Below, in pieces: positions 41,746 to 48,778 of a stretch of DNA of 64,000 nucleotides (within the stretch, counting starts at the first letter, position 1; each line of letters begins with the position of its first letter). The position numbers and the translations under genes were made by a program. The notes beneath the pieces were generated by a model that had not been told where the DNA came from, did not search any database, and saw only the letters and a list, made by a program, of their open reading frames with translations. This stretch comes from JABCPE02 sp963516675. GTDB taxonomy: Bacteria; Bacteroidota; Bacteroidia; Flavobacteriales; Weeksellaceae. The stretch covers positions 1 to 64,000 of the forward strand of contig CAUQBH010000011.1 in assembly GCA_963516675.1 (NCBI GenBank), in the 5' to 3' direction.

Positions 41746-43032
41746 TTAGTCTTCCTTATCCTCCTCTACGCGGTGCTTTATCTTAGATTTTTTTCCTTTG
41801 ATATCTACAGCATATTCTTTTCCGTTTTTGATGAACAGCCCTTGGGTTTTCCCTTTGGAATGCAGGACATCTATATCTATCACACGCCCGTCCATGAGGT
41901 AAGTAACCTCTTTTCTAAGGGTATGCCCGATGACAAATTTCTTCGCATTGAGTTTTTTGAGAATCTCCTCAAAATCTTCCTTTTTAGTGGTTTCCTTTCC
42001 ATAACCTCTGTACCACATCGGACTTTTCCCATACATATAGATGACATTTGCGATGGCATCCTTCCCTTTTTGCCCTTCTTTATTATTGAAATAATATTTT
42101 CTAGCGTGTTCATTCAGCTCCTCCACGGAAAGATTTAGGTCACTTACCTCCTTAGAAATCCCTGCATGAACGAAAACATAATCACCGATTTTCTCTACGA
42201 TGTTTTTTGTATTAAGCCACTTGCCGAGTTCCGTGCCATACTGAGAAAGAAGGAAAGTCGGATCCTCGTTCATAAGTTTTGCATTTTCAAAATATTTTTT
42301 TCGCACATAGCGCAAATCTTTATTCATATTCATTAAATCATGATTTCCAAGAACAAAATGCACCTTTCCGCCTGCTTTTTCTGCCTGTTCTTCCAAGGAA
42401 TAAATCAGCCAAAGCGTCTGCGTTACGAAAAGCCCTCTGTCAAAGAAATCTCCCACCATTACAAGATGTCCTTTCCCAAAAGTCCATTTGTAATTGTTAT
42501 CCATCACCTTATTATTGATAAGAAATTCTTTAAACTGCTCAAAATTCCCTTCAATATCCGAAATGGCTATCAGTTTTTTAGGCATCGGATAGACCGAAGG
42601 TTCTTCTTTCAGCTCTTTTTTCAGCCTGAAAGAAAAGAAATCCTTATCTGTAATGTAGGATTTTAGCTCCTGATTTTCTTCATACCATTTATAAACTGGC
42701 GTAGGAACACCATTTTCTTCCTTAATGTTCTTCACAACAGACCCAGACCTACCTAAACCCGAGTAAAAGATATATGGCCCATCTATCCCTGCTCTGGAAG
42801 TGTCTTTTTCTAATCTTTTTTCCGAGATGATGAGCTTGGGCTGTAAATCCTCTTCCTCCTTGTCATAATCATATCCAATAGCCACAACAGGCCCATTTAT
42901 TGGTGCTACAATTTCAGCTATTTTGGAAGAATCTTTTGGTTGTTTTTTTCCTGATGAAACAGGCTTTTTCTGAGCATTTAGAATATTACCCAAAAATAAA
43001 AATGCTAAAACAAGAACAGTTATTTTTTTCAT
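41746..43032 (-). CDS. Exported calcineurin-type metallophosphoesterase
   Basis: A signal peptide (about 1-20 from the ATG at 43032, ending LNAQ) is followed by a linker and a metallophosphatase domain. The metal-binding signature appears as ISDIEGN (DxxGN instead of DxHG), MVGDFFDRG and FVLGNHDLMN, with GHT in a later loop. The motif order resembles bacterial serine/threonine-phosphatase-like exported enzymes. A basic tail (KGKKSKIKHR) ends the protein. It lies between purN and the HD-domain gene, so it may salvage outside nucleotides, but that is inference. Confidence 0.85.
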   Translation of the reverse strand: MKKITVLVLAFLFLGNILNAQKKPVSSGKKQPKDSSKIAEIVAPINGPVVAIGYDYDKEEEDLQPKLIISEKRLEKDTSRAGIDGPYIFYSGLGRSGSVVKNIKEENGVPTPVYKWYEENQELKSYITDKDFFSFRLKKELKEEPSVYPMPKKLIAISDIEGNFEQFKEFLINNKVMDNNYKWTFGKGHLVMVGDFFDRGLFVTQTLWLIYSLEEQAEKAGGKVHFVLGNHDLMNMNKDLRYVRKKYFENAKLMNEDPTFLLSQYGTELGKWLNTKNIVEKIGDYVFVHAGISKEVSDLNLSVEELNEHARKYYFNNKEGQKGKDAIANVIYMYGKSPMWYRGYGKETTKKEDFEEILKKLNAKKFVIGHTLRKEVTYLMDGRVIDIDVLHSKGKTQGLFIKNGKEYAVDIKGKKSKIKHRVEEDKED

Positions 43033-43058
43033 TTTAAAATTTTTCATTAGTATCTGTA

Positions 43059-43652
43059 TTAATTTTTTCTCAGTTTTTCTTCATCCAAAGCTTTATTTAT
43101 CAGGATTTCAAAAACTTCTCCCAGTTCATCTGATGCGCGTTTTACGGCGTGTTCTATGATTTTTCTAGCTTGGTTTTCTGTAATTCCTGCCTCTGTCCAG
43201 CTCCTGCCAGAGGAATGCACATTGAGCAGAAAAGGCATTATTCGGTCTATGGCACAGGCAAAAACAGCATTAGGCGTTTCCTCTGCTTCAAATTCTTTCC
43301 ACAAATCAAGAAACTCCCTGCTCATAGGCTCCTCAAGGATACCGAAAATCCTCTCCGCAGAGGCAAGTTCCCTTTCATATTTGCCGACCATCGCTTTTTC
43401 ATCAAAGATAAAAGTATCGCCTGCGTCTATCTCCACCACATCATGAATGGACAGCATTTTAATCACTCGCAGAAGGTCTATTTTCTCCTTATTTTTGGCA
43501 TAAGGGAAAAGTATCTGAGCCAAAACAATAATCTGCCAGCTATGCTCCGCCGAGTTTTCCCTCCTTTGGTCATCGTGGTTAAAATTCCTGCGCTGCACAT
43601 TTTTCAGAGCATCAAGGGTTAAGATGAATTTGATTTCCTTTTCTAAAACCAT
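43059..43652 (-). CDS. HD-domain hydrolase (YfbR/5'-nucleotidase-like)
   Basis: The 197-residue helical protein has the HD-family metal ligands in RRENSAEHSWQ (H), LSIHDVVEIDAGD (HD) and IDRI (D) in the order of the 5'-deoxynucleotidase YfbR type. Its position between purM and a phosphoesterase gene suits nucleotide turnover. The exact substrate cannot be told. It begins 11 bp after the purM stop. Confidence 0.85.
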   Translation of the reverse strand: MVLEKEIKFILTLDALKNVQRRNFNHDDQRRENSAEHSWQIIVLAQILFPYAKNKEKIDLLRVIKMLSIHDVVEIDAGDTFIFDEKAMVGKYERELASAERIFGILEEPMSREFLDLWKEFEAEETPNAVFACAIDRIMPFLLNVHSSGRSWTEAGITENQARKIIEHAVKRASDELGEVFEILINKALDEEKLRKN

Positions 43653-43663
43653 GAAAATGAATT

Positions 43664-44653
43664 TTATATTAAATTGATTTTCTCTTCATTTTCGGTAATT
43701 TCTCCGATTTCGTAGGCATCTTTCAGGGTAGAAAGCACTTTTTCTACATCCTTTTCATCTACGACAACTACCATTCCCACGCCCATATTGAAAGTCCCGA
43801 ACATCTCCATTCGGTCTACATTTCCTCGTTTTTCAAGCTCAAGCATAATGCTCGGAATACGGATTTTTTCTGTCTGAATCTCTGCGCAAAGCCCATTCGG
43901 AATGATTCTCGGAACATTCTCTATCAGTCCGCCGCCCGTGATATGCGCTATTCCGCTAAGACTCACCTCCTTCAAAAGCTGATGAATAGGCTGATAATAA
44001 AGTCTTGTTGGCTCAAGTAGTGTTTCATAAAGTGGTTTTCCTTCAAATTCTTCCTCAAAATCAGGGAACACTTTTCTCACCAAAGAAAATCCATTGGAAT
44101 GAAAACCAGAACTCGGAATAGCGATGATTTTATCTCCTTTTTTGATTTTTGAACCATCGATGATTTCGTCTCTTTCCACGATTCCCACACAGAAACCAGC
44201 CACATCATAATCGCCCACCTGATACATCCCTGGCATTTCCGCTGTTTCACCACCGATAAGGGCGCATTCATTGTCTTTGCAGGCTTTTACCATTCCTAAA
44301 ACGATTTCTGACGCTACATTAGAATCCAATTTTCCACAAGCCAGATAATCCAAGAAAAATAGAGGTTTCGCGCCATGGCAGAGAATATCATTAGCACACA
44401 TCGCAAAGCAGTCTATCCCGATAGAATCATACTTTTTGGTATCCAAAGCGATTTTCAGTTTCGTTCCCACACCATCCGTTCCACTCACTAAAACTGGATT
44501 TTTATACTCTCCAATGGCATAAAACGCCCCAAAACTTCCAAGATTATTCAGTACATTTTTATTGTGAGTTTCAGCTACGGCGGACTTTATCTTGTCTACG
44601 GTTTTGTAGCCTTCTTCTTTGTCTACTCCTGCGGATTTGTAAGTGTTATTCAT
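43664..44653 (-). CDS. purM: Phosphoribosylformylglycinamidine cyclo-ligase
   Basis: PurM makes AIR from FGAM with ATP, the fifth purine step. The hallmarks are SGTDGVGTKLKIA, the CANDILCHGAKPLFFLDYLAC segment, GGETAEMPGMY and SGIAHITGGGLIENVPR. Length 329. It is the first gene of the purM-HD-phosphoesterase-purN run. A 196-bp leader with a promoter and a terminator-like hairpin lies upstream, suggesting attenuation. Confidence 0.96.
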   Translation of the reverse strand: MNNTYKSAGVDKEEGYKTVDKIKSAVAETHNKNVLNNLGSFGAFYAIGEYKNPVLVSGTDGVGTKLKIALDTKKYDSIGIDCFAMCANDILCHGAKPLFFLDYLACGKLDSNVASEIVLGMVKACKDNECALIGGETAEMPGMYQVGDYDVAGFCVGIVERDEIIDGSKIKKGDKIIAIPSSGFHSNGFSLVRKVFPDFEEEFEGKPLYETLLEPTRLYYQPIHQLLKEVSLSGIAHITGGGLIENVPRIIPNGLCAEIQTEKIRIPSIMLELEKRGNVDRMEMFGTFNMGVGMVVVVDEKDVEKVLSTLKDAYEIGEITENEEKINLI

Positions 44654-44694
44654 AGTTTATTTTTTTATTAAAAGTTAAAATTCAGATACAAAAA

Positions 44695-44723
44695 AGCCGA
44701 CAAACCCCCAAGGCTGGCCGGCT
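44695..44723 (-). promoter_or_regulatory. Terminator-like hairpin in the purM leader
   Basis: On the minus strand AGCCG and CGGCT flank a 19-base loop region that contains GGCCAGCC and are followed by a T run. It lies 42 bp before the purM ATG and about 90 nt after the predicted transcript start, so it is either the terminator for tsaC or an attenuator for purM. A second stem, TTCAG/CTGAA, lies at 44763-44780. Confidence 0.55.
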
Positions 44724-44819
44724 GGTATATTTTCAGCACAAAACTCTATTCCATTATTTTGGTTCAGAAAAAGAGCTGAAGTGATTTTATTTAATTTCAA
44801 AATAGAATTTTTATTTCTA

Positions 44820-44827
44820 CAAAAGTA
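44820..44827 (-). promoter_or_regulatory. -7 element in front of the purM leader
   Basis: CAAAAGTA reads TACTTTTG on the minus strand and matches TAnnTTTG. It would start a transcript with a leader of about 160 nt before purM. No -33 TTG is apparent. Confidence 0.45.
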
Positions 44828-44849
44828 GGATTTTTTTATTTAAAATCTA

Positions 44850-45398
44850 TCACTCTCGGATGACTTTTATTCTTCCATCTTCCCAAATCCTAATCACCGA
44901 GGAGCCTTCCCACTCTGCCCTCTGATCTTGGCGTTCTTCTGCTATGGCATCTACTTGGTTTTTAAGCTCTTGCGAAATTTCAGAAAAACTCATCGGACTT
45001 TTTTCTCCACTGAAATTAGCCGAAGTAGAAACAATGGGACTATTAAGCTTGGAAATCAACTTCTTACAAAAATCATCCTTCACCAAACGAATTCCTATGC
45101 TTCCATCTTCCGCCAAGAGTTCTTTGGGAAGCCCTTTTGGGTTGTCATAAACGATGGTGACAGGCTTTTCGCTCAAATCTATGATTTCCCACGCCATGGC
45201 TGGCACCTCTACTATTTTCTGCAGCCTTTGTTCGTTTTCCACCAGAATAATCGCCGATTTTCCTTGTTTTCTTTTTTTCAGGGAAAATAGTTTTTGTATG
45301 GCTTCAGGATTGGCAGCATCACACCCCAGCCCCCAGATGGTGTCCGTAGGATAGAGAATGATTCCGCCCTGTTTTAGGACTTCCAGCAGTTTTTCCAT
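44850..45398 (-). CDS. tsaC: Threonylcarbamoyl-AMP synthase (Sua5/YrdC family)
   Basis: TsaC makes threonylcarbamoyl-AMP for the t6A modification next to the anticodon of ANN-decoding tRNAs. Motifs are GGIILYPTDTIWGLGCDA, KKRKQGKSAIILV, SIGIRLV and SPIVSTSANFSGE. The 182-residue length is the single-domain form. Its ATG overlaps the gldB stop by one base (TAATG). Confidence 0.93.
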   Translation of the reverse strand: MEKLLEVLKQGGIILYPTDTIWGLGCDAANPEAIQKLFSLKKRKQGKSAIILVENEQRLQKIVEVPAMAWEIIDLSEKPVTIVYDNPKGLPKELLAEDGSIGIRLVKDDFCKKLISKLNSPIVSTSANFSGEKSPMSFSEISQELKNQVDAIAEERQDQRAEWEGSSVIRIWEDGRIKVIRE

Positions 45399-46384
45399 TA
45401 TTCTGGTTTGTAATTACTTTGGTTAAAGATTTCTGTAGCGTTCATCCTTAGAAAGTCTGATAATTTGGTTTCTGGTTTTTGGGCATAAAAAGCCTTACAG
45501 ATTCTCCAGCCGATGAAACTCCCCACACGAGGCGAAGATTTTTGGTCTATTTCCGTATAGAATTTAGAAAATGGCGCCACTGAAAGGAAACGCTCATAGA
45601 GTTTCGGGTCATCACTAAACACCATATTATTTTCCACAAAATAGTTCCAAATATTAGCTTCATTAGCCTCTGCCCATCCCTGCTGAGTCTCAGAATAATT
45701 CATTTTCAAATAATCTGGAGTATTCGGAAGAAAGGCATCTTGCAGGGTTTTTATTTTTCCTTCTAAAATGATTTGGTCTATAAATTTATTTTCTTGAGGA
45801 TTAGAAATCATGAAAGTTTCAGCTACAATTTCTGCAATTCTCGGCACCAAATTCTCTGGATTCATGATTTTTTTATGATACTCATCTAGCCCTTGGTAGT
45901 TTTTGCTTTTTTCTCCCATAAATGCAGAAATATCCACGAAAAGCATCCCTTCATCCGTTCTGAAAAAGATAGGATCTATCACGCTTTCTCTATCCAAAAA
46001 TGAGGAATAAAGATAAACTTTAGGCGTCTTGAACGCTGGGAAATAATACTTCACTCGTGAAAACATTTCTGACAACTCGTTTTTCAGTTTTGTTTTATCA
46101 ATTCCCTTCACAGCCTCCTGATAGACACGGATTTCCGCAGTGTCTTTTCTTCTGGCTTCATATTCTGTGTCAGGAATAGAACCCTGAAACATTGGGTATT
46201 TTTCTTTAAATTCCTTTAAAGAAACTTTTGGGTCAAAAAACTCACCAGAAATGTCAAAAATCTCTACTTTTTCTGTAGCTTTTACTTCTTTTTTCCATAG
46301 TTCTTCTTGATTTTTGTTACAAGAAAAAACTACCAAACACAATGACAAAAATAATACCCAAGAAATATTTCTTGATTTTTTCAT
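45398..46384 (-). CDS. gldB: Gliding motility lipoprotein GldB
   Basis: GldB is a lipoprotein required for gliding in flavobacteria and is widely kept in non-gliding relatives that use type IX secretion. The 328-residue protein starts with a lipoprotein signal (VVFSCNK, Cys about 22) and has the family features PMFQGSIPD, MFSRVKYYFPAFKTPKVYLYSS and RVGSFIGWRICKAF. It is the middle gene of a lipoprotein-gldB-tsaC run. Together with the T9SS-type subtilase at 21769 it supports T9SS function in this organism. Confidence 0.9.
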   Translation of the reverse strand: MKKSRNISWVLFLSLCLVVFSCNKNQEELWKKEVKATEKVEIFDISGEFFDPKVSLKEFKEKYPMFQGSIPDTEYEARRKDTAEIRVYQEAVKGIDKTKLKNELSEMFSRVKYYFPAFKTPKVYLYSSFLDRESVIDPIFFRTDEGMLFVDISAFMGEKSKNYQGLDEYHKKIMNPENLVPRIAEIVAETFMISNPQENKFIDQIILEGKIKTLQDAFLPNTPDYLKMNYSETQQGWAEANEANIWNYFVENNMVFSDDPKLYERFLSVAPFSKFYTEIDQKSSPRVGSFIGWRICKAFYAQKPETKLSDFLRMNATEIFNQSNYKPE

Positions 46385-46396
46385 TTTATTTAAAAT

Positions 46397-46897
46397 TTAG
46401 TAATTAACTATTTGAATAGGCACATTTGTAAGGATTTTAGTATAACTTTTCCCTAATTGTGTGTGTGCTGTGATAATCACTTCGCCTGCAAAGAAAACTT
46501 TTATTTTATTGTCCTCTGTTTCTTCAAAATATTGATTAAGAGTATGTAAATTATTACTATAAGTTACAATGGCTTGATTTGGTTCTATCAGTTCTGTGAA
46601 AGAGTGAGTTACATTTCTCTCCACTCCATTATAACTATATTTAAAATTTACTTTATAATCAATTTTGGAAATTTTGTTATCTCCTCCTCCTTTAACAGAA
46701 AAGGTTTTTAATATGCTTTCTGTTTCATAATGAAATCTTGTATTCCTTCTAAGCCCTCGTTGAATTGACTTTTCTTTAATATAGATTTTACTATGAACAT
46801 CTCCAACAAAAGCCAAATCATTATTGTCTTCACGACAAGAACCCAATCCGAGCATTGCTATTATAGCAAATGCAAACATAAAAATTGATTTTTTCAT
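46397..46897 (-). CDS. Small lipoprotein of unknown function
   Basis: The 166-residue product has a lipoprotein signal with LGLGSCRED (lipidated Cys about 21), then a mainly beta-strand, basic domain. No family is recognised. It begins the gldB operon, 12 bp upstream of gldB, with a TATTTTTG -7 element about 43 bp before its ATG. Confidence 0.7.
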   Translation of the reverse strand: MKKSIFMFAFAIIAMLGLGSCREDNNDLAFVGDVHSKIYIKEKSIQRGLRRNTRFHYETESILKTFSVKGGGDNKISKIDYKVNFKYSYNGVERNVTHSFTELIEPNQAIVTYSNNLHTLNQYFEETEDNKIKVFFAGEVIITAHTQLGKSYTKILTNVPIQIVNY

Positions 46898-46939
46898 TTT
46901 ATTAAAATTTATTTATCTTTAACTCCGATTTTTAATTCG

Positions 46940-46947
46940 CAAAAATA
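46940..46947 (-). promoter_or_regulatory. -7 element of the lipoprotein-gldB-tsaC operon
   Basis: CAAAAATA reads TATTTTTG on the minus strand, matching TAnnTTTG, in the 69-bp gap shared with divergent nadE. Confidence 0.45.
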
Positions 46948-46966
46948 GAAAATTTTTAGATATAAA

Positions 46967-47755
46967 ATGCAGACACAAAAAGTAACAGAATACATTATAA
47001 ACTGGCTCAAAAATTATGCAGAAACCGCTAAAATGAACGGCTTCGTTATCGGGATTTCTGGCGGGATAGACTCGGCTGTGGTTTCTACTCTTGCCGCTAA
47101 AACAGGGCTAAAAACCCTAGTCATAGAACTTCCCATACGCCAAAAGAAAGACCAAGTGCAGCGGGCGCAGGAGCAGATTTCCTTTCTGAAAAACAACTTT
47201 AAAAATGTGGAAAGTTTGGAAATAGATTTGACAGAAACCTTTGATGTTTTTGAAAAAAATGTTATCAGCAAAAGCTCCACTACGCAGAATAGAGAGCTTT
47301 CTCTTGCGAATTCCCGCTCTCGGCTCAGAATGCTTACACTATACTATTTTGGGCAGATTCATAATCTTTTGGTCACAGGAACAGGCAATAAAATAGAAGA
47401 TTTCGGCATCGGTTTTTTCACAAAATACGGAGATGGCGGCGTGGATATTTCGCCGATTGGAGATTTAACCAAAACCCAAGTCTATGAACTAGCCAAAGAG
47501 CTGAACATCCCTAAGAGCATCCAAAAAGCAGCTCCTACCGATGGGCTATGGGACACCGAACGAACCGATGAACAGCAGATAGGCGCCACCTACCCAGAGC
47601 TGGAATGGGCTATGAGTGTCCACCAAGACCACTCCGCAGAGGATTTCTCTGGCAGAGAAAAAGAAGTTTTTATGATATACGACCGCCTAAATAGGGCTAC
47701 CCAGCACAAAATAAACCCTATCCCAGTCTGTAAAATCCCAAAAGAATTGTTTTAA
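46967..47755 (+). CDS. nadE: NAD(+) synthase, ammonia-dependent
   Basis: NadE amidates nicotinate adenine dinucleotide to NAD. The ATP-pyrophosphatase P-loop is SGGIDSA (31-37). Further motifs are SLANSRSRLRMLTLYY, VTGTGNKIEDFGIGFFTKYGDGGVDISPIGDL and KAAPTDGLWD. The 262-residue protein lacks the glutaminase domain, so it should use free ammonia. It is divergent from the gldB operon. Confidence 0.95.
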   Translation: MQTQKVTEYIINWLKNYAETAKMNGFVIGISGGIDSAVVSTLAAKTGLKTLVIELPIRQKKDQVQRAQEQISFLKNNFKNVESLEIDLTETFDVFEKNVISKSSTTQNRELSLANSRSRLRMLTLYYFGQIHNLLVTGTGNKIEDFGIGFFTKYGDGGVDISPIGDLTKTQVYELAKELNIPKSIQKAAPTDGLWDTERTDEQQIGATYPELEWAMSVHQDHSAEDFSGREKEVFMIYDRLNRATQHKINPIPVCKIPKELF

Positions 47756-47772
47756 AAAATGAGTAAAAAAAT

Positions 47773-48714
47773 ATGAGTATGTTTATTTTTAAAAATATTG
47801 AATTAAGTCAGTGGATAAAGCCGCATCTGACCACTTATATCTTAGCGGCAGATGATGATGAACTGGAGACTTTACAGGATGACTATGACAGGTTTGAAAA
47901 TATTAAATTTCTGACATGGGATAAAACCCCTTCTTCAGAAGAGTTGTCAAAAATCCAAGCATTGATTATTGAGGAGCCAGAATTTGGAGAGTATGATATA
48001 TCCGACTTGCCAGATTGGATAAATACGCTTAGTAATTTGAAAGTTTTGGCTTTTCCATATGTTTGTTTTTCTAAATTAGAAAATACCATAAAAAATTCTG
48101 CGCTTACATTAGAAACATTGTATTTTTTCATTCCAAGAGAATGGGATGATGAAAAATTTGAAATACCAGCAAGTCTGGAAATGCCCAATCTTTCAGCATT
48201 TATATCAAGAAGTGAAACTAATGGTTTATTCGGGCTTAAGGCAGATAATTTCCCTAATATCAATTACTTACAGTGCAATATCTCAAAGTATAAAAACATC
48301 CAACAACTTGATGAAATTAAAAACTTTAAGAAACTAATTCATGCCAGTTTTCATCATGGTAAATCATTGAATATATTAGAAAATATAAGCTCTGATTTAT
48401 TGGAGTCTATTAGTCTTGTTGGATTTTCAGGGCAGAATTTTTCAATTTCGAAATTAAAAGAATTTAAAAATTTAAGGTACATTGCTTTGAATGGAATCAA
48501 AAAGGCTGAATTGGATTGTGAGTTATTTACTCATTTGCCCTCTTTAAGTTATTTAGACTTAGTTTCCTGTTTTAACCTTAAAAATGTGAATGAACTGGCT
48601 AATATTAAAAGCCTAGAATATTTAATCGTGTTAGATTGTAAGCGTCCATTTGATAATGCTACAATAGACTTACTTAAAAACAATATTTCTGATATAGATA
48701 TTGACTTTGCTTAA
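47773..48714 (+). CDS. Leucine-rich-repeat-like protein of unknown function
   Basis: The 313-residue protein has spaced leucine-rich segments such as FKNLRYIALNGI, LPSLSYLDLVSC and IKSLEYLIVLDC, in the 22-24-residue rhythm of leucine-rich repeats. Such proteins bind other proteins. There is no signal peptide. Base use is clearly more AT-rich than nadE just upstream. It starts 17 bp after nadE but may be a later insertion, and the adjoining immunity-type gene makes an immunity role possible. The start could also be the ATG at 47779. Confidence 0.65.
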   Translation: MSMFIFKNIELSQWIKPHLTTYILAADDDELETLQDDYDRFENIKFLTWDKTPSSEELSKIQALIIEEPEFGEYDISDLPDWINTLSNLKVLAFPYVCFSKLENTIKNSALTLETLYFFIPREWDDEKFEIPASLEMPNLSAFISRSETNGLFGLKADNFPNINYLQCNISKYKNIQQLDEIKNFKKLIHASFHHGKSLNILENISSDLLESISLVGFSGQNFSISKLKEFKNLRYIALNGIKKAELDCELFTHLPSLSYLDLVSCFNLKNVNELANIKSLEYLIVLDCKRPFDNATIDLLKNNISDIDIDFA

Positions 48715-48726
48715 ATTTATCAATAA

Positions 48727-48759
48727 AAAATCCCTTTGAATTTTCATCAAAGGGATTTT
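48727..48759. terminator. Bidirectional terminator
   Basis: AAAATCCCTTTGA and TCAAAGGGATTTT form a perfect 13-bp stem with a seven-base loop between the convergent LRR-like and SMI1/SUFU genes. Confidence 0.9.
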
Positions 48760-48778
48760 CTTTATCAATTACTGATTA

